The notes below the pieces were generated by a model. That model worked only from the letters and a program-made list of their open reading frames with translations, made no database searches and had not been told where the DNA came from. From Candidatus Aminicenantes bacterium UBA4085 (GTDB lineage: Bacteria; Acidobacteriota; Aminicenantia; Aminicenantales; UBA4085), in assembly GCA_002383325.1 (NCBI GenBank), contig DFYJ01000020.1, forward strand, positions 5,382 through 40,952: a stretch of 35,571 bases of DNA, read 5' to 3'. Positions 24,252 through 32,086 of the stretch are shown here, one piece after another. A program made the position numbers and the translations under genes. Positions within the stretch are counted from its first letter, which is position 1. Each line of letters opens with the position of its first letter.

Positions 24252-25567
24252 CGCCGCTCCCGGCCCGCCTGGCGGTAGGCGTCGTCGATATAGAGCCGGA
24301 AGAGCCGGCCGAAGGCCGGGTGCGGCTCCTCGCCGAACCACCAGAACCAGTCCGACCCTTCGGCCACATAGATCGAAGGGACCGGACCGCAATCAAGTCG
24401 GGCTTTAGCCAGGGCTTCCCAGCCGGCGTTCTTGGCCGGTGAGCCGGTCCATTGGCCGAAATGTCCCAGCCAGGTTCCGGGCTGAAGGTCGATCGGCTCG
24501 GCCGGAAGTGAAGCGGCCGCCCGGCCGAAGAAGATCGGGCGAAGGGAAGGCTCGGCGTCCAGGCCGTCATAGAGATAGCGTAAAAAAGGCACGGCGTTGT
24601 CCCGGTAAGCTCCCCAGGGGTTCTCGCCATCCAGGGCCAGGGTCAGAACCGCATTCTCCCCCGCCGCTCGGGCCCGCTCGGCCAGCCGCCGGACCAGATC
24701 AGCAGCCGCGTCACGCGGTTCCCAGCGGGCATACGTGAAGCCGATAAGATCCGAGAGCTCCCTGTCCCGGAAGAACACGGTCATGTCCTCGCAGGCGTAA
24801 GGACGGGTCAGGGCGGCCGGATCGGGACCTCGACCCAGGCTCTTCCACAGGACGCTTTCGTCCGTAACAGCGAAGCGGAAACCGGCTTCCGCAGCCAGGC
24901 GCAGAGCTTCCCGGCTGACCGCCCCTTCGGACGGCCACAGGCCGCGGGGCGCATGGCCGAAGACCTCGGTAAAGAGATCGGCTCCCCGGCGCAGATGGTA
25001 GGACGCATCCAGGGGATGACGGAAGTCCAGGCCGGGAGGACTCTGCTCCCCGGCTGAGCGGGCATCGCAGATCATCGGCAGGATGGGGTGGTAATAGGCC
25101 GAGGCGGTCAGCTCGACACGGTCGTCCGTCTCCAGCTTCCGGCAGGCCGGAAGGAGCCGGCGGCGGATGTCCGCCTGGATCGCCAGAAGACCCTGCCTGT
25201 CGGCTGGAAGCGGGTCGAGCGGGTTGAAGACCTCCCGCAGCGCCTTCTCCTGCCATTCGGATGGGTCGGAGCCGGGCGGCATATGAAGGCGGGCCAACTC
25301 CCGCTCTGCGTCATTGCGATCCGAGGCATCCTTCTCCAGGGCCGTCTGCCAGGGATCGTCGGCCCGCCCTTCCTCGTAGTCGAGAAGCTGCTCCAGCAGG
25401 GAGGGGACGAAGTTGAAGGTGCAGGGCCAACCGCCCTCCTGAGCCAGACGGATCATTTGCCAGTAGTTGCGGCTGGTGTGATAGTTGACCCAGGGCAGAA
25501 CGTAGGGGCCGCCGCCGGGAGCCTTGTAGATCGGCTGATGGAAATGCCAGAGGATGGCCAGATGCAT
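24248..25567 (-). CDS. GH57 alpha-amylase-like enzyme
   Basis: A 439-residue GH57 protein of a different subgroup from its neighbour (COG1449-like). It opens with LAILWHFHQPIYKAP and PYVLPWVNYH, has SAYYHPILPM, the nucleophile block LWPSEGAVS (E214), the acid/base block LALDGENPWGAY (D313), and the late EGSDWFWWFGEE. Relatives hydrolyse or rearrange alpha-glucans such as glycogen; many are longer, with extra domains that are absent here. No signal peptide. ATG 25567 is preceded by GGAAGGG and by the peptidase stop one base away. It overlaps the next GH57 gene by four bases. Exact substrate unknown. Confidence 0.9.
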   Translation of the reverse strand: MHLAILWHFHQPIYKAPGGGPYVLPWVNYHTSRNYWQMIRLAQEGGWPCTFNFVPSLLEQLLDYEEGRADDPWQTALEKDASDRNDAERELARLHMPPGSDPSEWQEKALREVFNPLDPLPADRQGLLAIQADIRRRLLPACRKLETDDRVELTASAYYHPILPMICDARSAGEQSPPGLDFRHPLDASYHLRRGADLFTEVFGHAPRGLWPSEGAVSREALRLAAEAGFRFAVTDESVLWKSLGRGPDPAALTRPYACEDMTVFFRDRELSDLIGFTYARWEPRDAAADLVRRLAERARAAGENAVLTLALDGENPWGAYRDNAVPFLRYLYDGLDAEPSLRPIFFGRAAASLPAEPIDLQPGTWLGHFGQWTGSPAKNAGWEALAKARLDCGPVPSIYVAEGSDWFWWFGEEPHPAFGRLFRLYIDDAYRQAGRERR

Positions 25568-25568
25568 G

Positions 25569-26975
25569 TCAGATCCCTTCCTGGGCTAAAACGTAGGCCA
25601 TGACCGCCTGGACGATCGCTCCGAGCTCGATCTCGCGCGGATGGACGGATGCCAGAACGTCGAGGGCGGAATGATGGACATCAAAGTATCGCTGGCTGTC
25701 CGGGATATAGCTCATGGTCACCGTGCCCCGCTCGGCCAGGGGGCCGATGTCCGATCCGCCGCCGCCCGGCCGGACCCACTCGATGCCGCAGGCCCGCAGG
25801 AGCGGCTCCCAGACCTTGAGCTTCGCGAAGCTTTCGGCGCTTCCCAGCCCGAAGCCGATCGGCAGGAAGCCGCCCCGGTCGGATTCCATGGCCGCCAGGA
25901 TCGTCTCGCCCTTCCGGGCCGTGGACGCGGCGTAGGCCCTCCCCGCTGAAGCGCCGTACTCCTCGTCGGGATAGAGGACCACCCGCAGCGATCGTCGCGG
26001 CTTAAGATCGAGGACCTTGAGGATGCGGATGGCTTCCATGGCCTGGGCGCATCCGGCTCCGTCGTCGTGAGCTCCCGGGCCGAGGTCCCAGGAGTCCAGG
26101 TGCCCGGCCATAAGGATGATCTCGCCGGGACGCTCCGTGCCGTCCCATTGTCCGACGACGATAGGTGCCTTGCTGGGAGGCTCGTTGCGGCAATCCCAGC
26201 GAAGGCGGAGGCGAAGCACGGGGCCGGCTTTCAGCCGGGCGCTGAGGGCCTCGGCCGAAGCCGTTGAAACGGCGGCCGCGGGGATCCGGGGATGGGCCGG
26301 GTCATAGGCGACCATGCCTGTGTGCGGGGCGTTGTCCAGCCGCAGCGTCAGCGAACGGACCAGGACGGCGACGGCGCCGAGCCGGGCGGCTTCCGAAGCG
26401 CCGCGGGTCCGGAAGATTGCGGCCTCGCCGTACGCGGAGAAGGTCTCCATCTTGGTCCGGTCCATGGGATGGTTGAAGAAGATGATGGCGCCCCTGGCTC
26501 TCTCCCCCAGGGCGGAAAGCTCTTCGAACGAGCGGGCTTCGAGGACGGGCGCCTCGAGCCCTTCGGGAGGCGTCGGCTCGCTCAATCCCAGGGCGGCCGC
26601 TTCGAGGGGCCGTCGATCGCCCGACATCGGCCCGATCATGACGGCTTCGGCCGGACCGCCCCGGACCCAGTGCGGCACAACCGCCGGCTCGGTCCAAGTC
26701 CGCAGGCCGAGCCTGCGCATCTCTTCCAAGCAGGCTCGGGCCGCCTCTTCGTAGCCCGGCGAGCCGGGCAGCCGTCGCGGCGCCAACTCCAGGATTCGGG
26801 TCAGGATGGCCATGGCCCCCTCATCGGAGAGGCCGCGGCTCCGGATGGTCTCGACAATCGGGAGGTAGTCGGCGGCGGGAGACGCCTGCCGCGTCAAGAG
26901 CGGTGCGGCTCCGCTCCCGCCCGCGACAAGGAGGAGTGCCGCCGGGAGGAGCCGGTTCAACGGTGCAGGAAGCAA
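25569..26975 (-). CDS. M28-family metallopeptidase, exported
   Basis: A 468-residue peptidase with a signal peptide (LLPAALLLVAGGSGA). A PA-like insert lies at about 120-250. The M28 catalytic region shows GHLDSWDLGPGAHDDGAG (H and D ligands), YPDEEYG (catalytic and ligand glutamates), SDIGPL and FDVHHSALD (last histidine ligand). Such enzymes release amino acids from peptide N- or C-termini in the periplasm or outside. Start is uncertain: TTG at 26973-26975, or TTG at 26958-26960, which would overlap the upstream stop as TTGA; neither has a good ribosome site, in keeping with coupled translation. It sits inside a run of cytosolic metabolic genes. Confidence 0.9.
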   Translation of the reverse strand: MLPAPLNRLLPAALLLVAGGSGAAPLLTRQASPAADYLPIVETIRSRGLSDEGAMAILTRILELAPRRLPGSPGYEEAARACLEEMRRLGLRTWTEPAVVPHWVRGGPAEAVMIGPMSGDRRPLEAAALGLSEPTPPEGLEAPVLEARSFEELSALGERARGAIIFFNHPMDRTKMETFSAYGEAAIFRTRGASEAARLGAVAVLVRSLTLRLDNAPHTGMVAYDPAHPRIPAAAVSTASAEALSARLKAGPVLRLRLRWDCRNEPPSKAPIVVGQWDGTERPGEIILMAGHLDSWDLGPGAHDDGAGCAQAMEAIRILKVLDLKPRRSLRVVLYPDEEYGASAGRAYAASTARKGETILAAMESDRGGFLPIGFGLGSAESFAKLKVWEPLLRACGIEWVRPGGGGSDIGPLAERGTVTMSYIPDSQRYFDVHHSALDVLASVHPREIELGAIVQAVMAYVLAQEGI

Positions 26976-28042
26976 CGCTCGCAGTCCGTTTCCCCCGGTC
27001 GGCGCGTCACGATCATGGCCAACCCCAGCTCATCGGCCTTGGCGATGACCTCGGCATCCTTGACGGATCCCAGCGGGTAGATGAGCGCGGTGATGCCGCT
27101 GCGGCCGGCCAGCTCGACCACGTCCGGGAAGGGCATATAGGCGTCCGAGGCCAGGACGCATCCGAGAGGCCCGTAGCCGCGCTGCGAGAGCCGTATGGCG
27201 CTCTCGGCCGAATCGATGCGGCTGCGCTGGCCGGAGCCGATGCCGTGGATCCTATCGGCGGTTCCGATGACGACGGCGTTCGAGCGGGTGAAGGCGGCCA
27301 CGTTCCAACAGAGGATGGCCGCCTGGATCTCCTCCCCGGTGGGACGCCGGCGGGAGACGACGTCGACGGAGTCGGCCGAGACGATGTGGGATTCGAAGCG
27401 CTTCTGGACGAGCAGGCCGCCCGCAACCCGCTTGAACTCCAGGCCGTTGTCGACGGCCGGCTCGGCCAGGGAGGCTCCCATGCGGACGACGCGCAGGGGC
27501 TTGCGCCCGGCCAGGATCTCCAAGGCGCCGGGGGCGAAGTCCGGGGCGTAGACCACCTCGATGTTGCGGGGGCTTTCCACCAGCAGGCGGGCCAGCGGCT
27601 CGTCGACCCCGAAGTTGAAGACATCGACGGAGCCGAAGCTGGACAGAGGGTCCGTGCCCCAGGCCTTCTCGAAGGCCGCCAAGGGCGTCTCTCCCAAGGC
27701 CACTCCGCTGGGCATCTCATGCTTGATCAGGACGGCGATCTTTTTGTCCGGGCGGATGGCGGTCAGCTTGGCGGCCAAGCGCTGGCCGAGGTCCATGTCC
27801 CCGACGTTGATGTAGCCCAGGCCCTTGGAGCCCTCCTGCAGCACGGCCATGGTCGCCATGTTGGGGCCGGAGGCCTTCTCTTCGATGTAGAAGGCGGCCG
27901 GGTAGCCAGGGTTTTCGCCGTAGCGCATGGACAGCCGCTTGAGAAAGCTCTGCTCCCCGAAGGCCAAGATCTCCGGAAAATCCTCCTGGACTTTGGTAAA
28001 ATACTGCTTGCGGGCGGCCTTGTCGTCCATCGGTTGGCTCAT
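26957..28042 (-). CDS. purH: Stand-alone AICAR formyltransferase
   Basis: A 361-residue protein equal to the C-terminal AICAR transformylase half of PurH, without the N-terminal IMP cyclohydrolase (MGS-like) half. It converts AICAR and 10-formyl-tetrahydrofolate to FAICAR. Seen here: RYGENPGYPAAFY, the catalytic KH pair in LIKHEMPSGVA (K107-H108), DPLSSFGSV and IGSGQRSRIDSA-like late motif (GIGSGQRSRIDSAESA). ATG 28040-28042 has AAAGGA six bases upstream, so the longer frame is not used. The missing cyclohydrolase is supplied by the purO-like gene one base upstream, together giving the last two steps of IMP synthesis. Confidence 0.92.
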   Translation of the reverse strand: MSQPMDDKAARKQYFTKVQEDFPEILAFGEQSFLKRLSMRYGENPGYPAAFYIEEKASGPNMATMAVLQEGSKGLGYINVGDMDLGQRLAAKLTAIRPDKKIAVLIKHEMPSGVALGETPLAAFEKAWGTDPLSSFGSVDVFNFGVDEPLARLLVESPRNIEVVYAPDFAPGALEILAGRKPLRVVRMGASLAEPAVDNGLEFKRVAGGLLVQKRFESHIVSADSVDVVSRRRPTGEEIQAAILCWNVAAFTRSNAVVIGTADRIHGIGSGQRSRIDSAESAIRLSQRGYGPLGCVLASDAYMPFPDVVELAGRSGITALIYPLGSVKDAEVIAKADELGLAMIVTRRPGETDCERCFLHR

Positions 28043-28043
28043 G

Positions 28044-28772
28044 TCAGGTCCTTTCGTGCCGGTTGATGACGGCCATCCGGCGCTCGGCCGGCGCGTCCCT
28101 TCGGGCGTAGACGCAGACCAAGGCGACCCGGTAGTCCGATCCACCCTGACGAGGGCCGAGAGCAGCGTAAGCTGCCCCGGCCGTCTCCTCGGGGGTTGTA
28201 CCCTCCAGACCGACGTCCAGGGGCTCGCCGGCCGACGCCTCCAGGGGCTCGCGATTGTCCCCGGCGTATGTGGCCAACATCGACCCCCGGCCCGGCCGGT
28301 CGGCCAGATCGAAGAAGGACCGCACCGGGTAGCCGTCGGGACCCCGCTTGATGATGCTCAAGGCCGCCCGGCCGGAGGGCAGGATGCAGCCGGTGATGCG
28401 GGGTGTGTAAATCGGTGCGTCCGGCTCATAGGTCCAGGGCCCCAGGCCGGCATCCAGGACCGCCACGGCGCTTCCGGCCGCGTCGGTGTCGATGTCCACG
28501 GTCTGGCGCCCGTTGCTGGCGGCGATGCCGCGGCCGAAGATGACGGCCGGATAGACCAGGAGCTCGGGATTGCCCTTTTTGAGGATCTCGGGATCCGTCG
28601 GCTTGGTCCAAACCGCTTGGTCCTCCGGCTCGAGCATGCGGGCTTGGCTGGAGGGGGAACGGCCGGTAATGGCGTAGATCAGGACATGATGGACGCCCGC
28701 GGCGTCGCCGCCAAGGATCAGCAGGCGTCCCGGGTAGATCATGCGGGCCAAGGATTCCCAAGGGGCGTTCAT
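28044..28772 (-). CDS. purO: IMP cyclohydrolase, PurO type
   Basis: A 242-residue protein of the IMP cyclohydrolase family known first from archaea (PurO) and also seen beside stand-alone AICAR transformylases in some bacteria. Visible blocks are YPGRLLILGGD, YAITGRSPSSQARML, VYPAVIFGRGIAASNGRQT, and TPRITGCILPSG. It closes FAICAR to IMP. The match with the family and the next gene, the transformylase, support each other. ATG 28770-28772 has CAGGAG five bases upstream. It is the first gene of the six-gene cluster and has a TTGACA promoter upstream. Confidence 0.88.
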   Translation of the reverse strand: MNAPWESLARMIYPGRLLILGGDAAGVHHVLIYAITGRSPSSQARMLEPEDQAVWTKPTDPEILKKGNPELLVYPAVIFGRGIAASNGRQTVDIDTDAAGSAVAVLDAGLGPWTYEPDAPIYTPRITGCILPSGRAALSIIKRGPDGYPVRSFFDLADRPGRGSMLATYAGDNREPLEASAGEPLDVGLEGTTPEETAGAAYAALGPRQGGSDYRVALVCVYARRDAPAERRMAVINRHERT

Positions 28773-28801
28773 GTCGGCTCCTGGATCGGATTCGGAACAT
28801 C

Positions 28802-28830
28802 TCAATACCACACGGACGGTTTGATGTCAA
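28802..28830 (-). promoter_or_regulatory. Promoter of the purO cluster
   Basis: A perfect TTGACA on the minus strand (28825-28830) and TATTGA (28802-28807) are 17 bases apart. The minus-10 is weak (three of six). The minus-35 lies within the same ten bases, TTGATGTCAA, that give the minus-35 of the opposite gene. Confidence 0.48.
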
Positions 28831-28849
28831 AGCCGCTTTGGGCTATGAT
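28821..28849 (+). promoter_or_regulatory. Promoter of the LOG-family gene
   Basis: TTGATG (28821-28826) and TATGAT (28844-28849) are 17 bases apart, four and five of six to consensus. The leader would be about 14 bases, containing GAGGA just before the ATG at 28870. Confidence 0.55.
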
Positions 28850-28869
28850 TCGGCCTTCGCGAGGACCCC

Positions 28870-29640
28870 ATGAACCGACCGGAACCGCGGGCGAAAGCCT
28901 ACCAAAACCAGGACTTTCTGGCCTCTCCGGATGCCCGCTCCCTGCGCATCCTGAGCGAATACGTCGAGCCCACGGTCCGCCTCGATCAGAGCAAGGTCAA
29001 CTCCACAATCCTCTTCCTCGGCTCGTCCCGCATCGACCCGGAGGACGTCCGGGCGCCGCTGCACCACTACTACCGCGAGGCGGAGGAGCTGGCCTTCCGC
29101 CTGGCCCGCTGGGCCATCCCCCTGCGCCCTAAAGGCAAGAACTTCGTCATCTGCACGGGGGCCGGCCCGGGCATCATGGAAGCCGCCAACCGGGGCTCCG
29201 TCCGGGCCGGGGGCAAGACCATCGGCATGAACATCTCCCTGCCGCACGAGCAGGCTCCCAACGCCTACATCACCCCCGAGCTGGCCTTCGTCTTCCACTA
29301 TTTCTTCATGCGCAAGTTCTTTCTGGTTTCGCGGGCCAAAGCCGTGATCGCCTTCCCCGGGGGCTACGGCACCCTGGACGAGTTCTTCGAGATCATGACC
29401 CTCATCCAGACCGGCAAGATCGACCGCCGCAAAGTGGTCGTCATCCTCTACGGCGAGGACTACTGGAAAGAGGCGCTGGACTTCAAAGCTTTGGTCAGAG
29501 CCGGGACGATCGCGCCCGAGGACGTCGGGCTCTTCTCGATCTTCTCCGATCCCGGCCGGGCCTTCGCCTTCCTCAAGCGGCGGCTGACGAAGATGTGCGG
29601 CTGCGAGGACGGCGACTGCGACCGCGACGGATTCCGCTGA
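28870..29640 (+). CDS. LOG-family (TIGR00730-type) Rossmann protein
   Basis: A 256-residue member of the LOG family, once annotated as lysine decarboxylase. Characterised members cleave nucleoside 5'-monophosphates to base and ribose 5-phosphate, some releasing cytokinins. Seen: FLGSSR, CTGAGPGIMEAANRG (95-109), and PGGYGTLDE (163-171), the catalytic signature. The N-terminus is about 45 residues longer than the minimal family fold. The C-terminal tail has CGCEDGDC, three cysteines in eight residues, which is not part of the usual fold. It has its own promoter facing purO, so a link to purine monophosphates is plausible but only inferred. Confidence 0.9.
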   Translation: MNRPEPRAKAYQNQDFLASPDARSLRILSEYVEPTVRLDQSKVNSTILFLGSSRIDPEDVRAPLHHYYREAEELAFRLARWAIPLRPKGKNFVICTGAGPGIMEAANRGSVRAGGKTIGMNISLPHEQAPNAYITPELAFVFHYFFMRKFFLVSRAKAVIAFPGGYGTLDEFFEIMTLIQTGKIDRRKVVVILYGEDYWKEALDFKALVRAGTIAPEDVGLFSIFSDPGRAFAFLKRRLTKMCGCEDGDCDRDGFR

Positions 29641-29668
29641 ACCCGCCTTCCGCCCTGCGGCTTCTGCC

Positions 29669-30115
29669 TTATCGATCCGGGGCGCCCGGATCGGAGACCC
29701 TTCTCGTCCGCCCCGCGGAGGGGATCCTTTCGCGGCGGCGCCGGAGATAGGCCGCCGCTCCCACCGCCGCCAGGATCCCGATCAAGTCGGCCGCGACGTC
29801 CCAGACATCCGCGTTCCGAAGGGGAACGAACATCTGATGGACTTCGTCCAGGACCGCCCCGACCGTTCCGGCCAGGATCGCGGCCAAGGCCGCGGCCTTC
29901 GGCCTCTCGGCCAGAAAGCGGCCGAAACCCCAGAAAAGCAAAGCCCCGAGCCCGGCGAAGGTCAGGGCATGGATGAGCTTGTCCGAAAAGCGGAACGAAA
30001 CGACAGCCGGCAGGCGGCTGCGCGAGGACAGCAGGTAGATGCCGGCATAATAGACGACGGCGGGGACTAGAGGGGACCAGCGACGAAGCGGCGGCCTGAG
30101 GCTCATGTCCGGCAT
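29669..30115 (-). CDS. VanZ-like membrane protein
   Basis: A 148-residue protein with about four membrane segments: near 16-30 (LVPAVVYYAGIYLLSS), 48-65, 76-94 (AAALAAILAGTVGAVL) and 106-124 (VAADLIGILAAVGAAAYL). The VanZ-family pattern is present: SSRSRLP, the DKLIHALTF histidine, and DEVHQMFVPLRNADVWDVAADLIG. VanZ-like proteins are small envelope proteins of uncertain role; teicoplanin resistance is known only for one member. ATG 30113-30115 has GGAGG about eleven bases upstream; a second ATG three codons in is possible. It ends tail to tail with the LOG gene. Confidence 0.82.
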   Translation of the reverse strand: MPDMSLRPPLRRWSPLVPAVVYYAGIYLLSSRSRLPAVVSFRFSDKLIHALTFAGLGALLFWGFGRFLAERPKAAALAAILAGTVGAVLDEVHQMFVPLRNADVWDVAADLIGILAAVGAAAYLRRRRERIPSAGRTRRVSDPGAPDR

Positions 30116-30277
30116 GATACCCCAATCCTCCGGCTGCGCCCAGTCCTTGCGGACCCGTCACGACAGGCCCCCCCTGATCACCTTTCGGGGTGAGGCGGCG
30201 CCGGTCCAAATTCAACGCCGGAATCCCCCGCTGCGGGCATGGCCGGGATACGGCGGACCTGTCAGAATGAGCCCGGA

Positions 30278-30952
30278 ATGATCGAACGCACGCGTCATCA
30301 AGAGACGGCCCGCTTCGGCTCCTGGCTGATCCTGGCCGGCTTGGGTGTTCTCGGCTTCGGCTGCGCCCGCGTCGCCGCTCCCGCCATGGCGCCGGCCGCG
30401 GCGTGCGTCTACGAGACCGGAGTCGCCTCTTGGTACGGCCCGGGATTCCAGGGCCGCCCGACCTCGAACCGCGAGACCTATGACATGGAGGCCATGACGG
30501 CGGCCCATCGCAGCCTGCCCTTTCAGACTCGCGTGCTGGTCACCAATGTGGAGAACGGCCTTTCGACCGAAGTCCGCATCAACGACCGAGGCCCCTTCGT
30601 CGACAACCGCATCATCGATCTGTCCCTAGCCGCCGCCCGCAGGCTGAATATGATCGGTCCGGGCACGGCCCGGGTCAGCCTGAGAATCCTGGACGGACCC
30701 GACGCTCCGGCTCCCTCCCGCTTCGCGGTCCAGGCCGGCGCTTTCCTGGTCAGAGACAACGCCGAGGCCTGCGCCGAGAGGCTGACGGAGGATTATCCGG
30801 AGACCGAGATCCAGCGCTGCGATGGCCGGGGAAGCCCACTCTACCGCGTCCGCATCCCGGCCCGGGATCGGGAGAACGCTGGGCGGATCGCCGCCGAGCT
30901 GGACGCCCGCGGCCTGGCCGCCCTCGTCCTGGAGATTCCGCCTACGCCTTGA
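30278..30952 (+). CDS. rlpA: RlpA-like septal lipoprotein with SPOR domain
   Basis: A 224-residue lipoprotein: the N-terminus has a hydrophobic stretch ending in a lipobox-like VLGFGC, so the mature protein begins at that cysteine (about 29) and is anchored in the outer membrane. The double-psi barrel domain follows, with GVASWYGPGFQGRPTSNRETYD, TAAHRSLPFQTRVLVTN and INDRGPFVDNRIIDLS, which contain the residues used by RlpA lytic transglycosylases that cut denuded glycan at septa. A SPOR-type domain (RFAVQAGAFLVRDNAEA) ends the protein. I prefer ATG 30278 to 30239 because it gives a normal lipoprotein signal length. Its last 11 bases overlap the opposing asparaginase gene. Confidence 0.9.
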   Translation: MIERTRHQETARFGSWLILAGLGVLGFGCARVAAPAMAPAAACVYETGVASWYGPGFQGRPTSNRETYDMEAMTAAHRSLPFQTRVLVTNVENGLSTEVRINDRGPFVDNRIIDLSLAAARRLNMIGPGTARVSLRILDGPDAPAPSRFAVQAGAFLVRDNAEACAERLTEDYPETEIQRCDGRGSPLYRVRIPARDRENAGRIAAELDARGLAALVLEIPPTP

Positions 30953-31997
30953 ACAAGTAGGCGGCGTCCCTCATTCCGTTGGCCGTTCCATCGTGGACGG
31001 CGAACTTGGCCGGCCCCGTCATCATGGCCGCCCCGAACTCACCTTTCTTGTTGAGGGCGTAGTAGCTCATCCCGAAATTGGGCTTGCCGTCGGGCCCGTG
31101 CAGCCTGGGGTTAAGACGGGCCTTGTCGGCCACCCGCTCCATCTGCTTGAGGCAGGCCTGCTCCGGCGACATGCCCTGGCCCATGAGCTGGACGATATGG
31201 AAGCTGCTGAGATTCAGGATATTGACCTCGCCAAAGCCGGTCGAGCCGGCGGCCCCGATGGCGTTGTCGACGTAAAGCCCGGCCCCGATGATCGGCGAGT
31301 CCCCCACCCGGCCGGGCCGCTTCCAGGAAAGCCCGCTGGTCGTGGTCACGCCGCCGAGATCGCCCTTGGCGTCCAGGCCCAGGCAGTTGATCGTTCCGTA
31401 GGTCGAGAGCGCCTCCCGAACACCCGTCGGGAAATCCTTGGCCGGCGCCTCGTACCAGGCGTCCTTGTCAGACAGGCTTTCCTTCCAGCGCAGCCAGGCC
31501 TCGCGGGACTTCTCGGTCAGCAGATCCTCCTTGTGGAAGCCGTAAGCCAGGGCGAATTTCAGGGCCCCTTCGCCCGCGATCAGGCAGTGATTGGTCCGTT
31601 CCATGACCAGCTTGGCCACTTTAGACGGGTTCCGGATGTGCTTGATGGCAGCCACCGCTCCGCTGGCGTGGGTCGGCCCGTGCATGACCGAGGCGTCCAG
31701 CTCGACCTCGCCTTCCTCGTTGGGCAGCCCGCCGTACCCGACCGACATGTCGTTGGGATCGTCCTCGACGATGTTGACCCCGGCGATGACGGCGTCCAGA
31801 GGATCAGCCCCGGCCCGGAGAAGCTCCATGGCCTTGTCCGTGGCCCGGAGGCCGTTGCCCGAGGCGATCGCCCTCAGGCCCGGCGCTCCGACGGCGGAGG
31901 GCGCTCCGGCACGCAGGGACGGAATCCCGGCCAGGGCCGCCGTCCCCAGAACGGCTCCCGATCTGAGAAAATCGCGTCGCGTTGTTTTCAAGCTCAT
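30942..31997 (-). CDS. Glycosylasparaginase/isoaspartyl peptidase family enzyme with Tat signal
   Basis: A 351-residue Ntn-hydrolase of the asparaginase-2 family. It starts with a twin-arginine signal (TTRRDFLRSGAVLGTAALAG), so export is expected. The proenzyme would cleave itself before the threonine in YGTINCLGLDAKG, making that threonine the nucleophile; TTTSGLSWKRPGRVGDSPI and GAGLYVDNAIGAAGSTGFGE follow as in glycosylasparaginases. The residue before the nucleophile is glycine, as in isoaspartyl peptidases, rather than the aspartate of glycosylasparaginases, so the substrate may be either GlcNAc-Asn or isoaspartyl peptides. ATG 31997 has AAGGAGG eight bases upstream. It diverges from ubiE. 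Confidence 0.9.
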   Translation of the reverse strand: MSLKTTRRDFLRSGAVLGTAALAGIPSLRAGAPSAVGAPGLRAIASGNGLRATDKAMELLRAGADPLDAVIAGVNIVEDDPNDMSVGYGGLPNEEGEVELDASVMHGPTHASGAVAAIKHIRNPSKVAKLVMERTNHCLIAGEGALKFALAYGFHKEDLLTEKSREAWLRWKESLSDKDAWYEAPAKDFPTGVREALSTYGTINCLGLDAKGDLGGVTTTSGLSWKRPGRVGDSPIIGAGLYVDNAIGAAGSTGFGEVNILNLSSFHIVQLMGQGMSPEQACLKQMERVADKARLNPRLHGPDGKPNFGMSYYALNKKGEFGAAMMTGPAKFAVHDGTANGMRDAAYLFKA

Positions 31998-32052
31998 GAT
32001 TCCGGCCTCCTTGTCTTGGCATGGGGCGGCTTTTCCGGCCGCCGGAATTCGT

Positions 32053-32081
32053 ATATTATCCTCCCTCCCCAGCGAGGTAAA
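32053..32081 (-). promoter_or_regulatory. Candidate promoter of the asparaginase gene
   Basis: On the minus strand TTTACC (32076-32081) and TAATAT (32053-32058) are 17 bases apart, four of six each. The minus-10 lies in the only AT-rich patch of the 89-base divergent gap and is shared with a minus-10-like TATTAT (32054-32059) for the opposite strand. Confidence 0.35.
32054..32059 (+). promoter_or_regulatory. Candidate minus-10 of the ubiE-like gene
   Basis: TATTAT, five of six to consensus, lies 27 bases before the ATG at 32087. No good minus-35 is seen 17 bases upstream. It overlaps the minus-10 of the opposite gene almost base for base. Confidence 0.35.
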
Positions 32082-32086
32082 GGCCG

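Noticed and set aside
21546..24278. Plus-strand open frame of 910 codons
   Set aside because: Antisense to galT and GH57; composition typical of a shadow frame.
30942..31997. Asparaginase-family enzyme inactivated by a D to G change before the nucleophile threonine
   Set aside because: Glycine before the threonine is normal in isoaspartyl peptidase relatives, and all other active-site blocks are intact.
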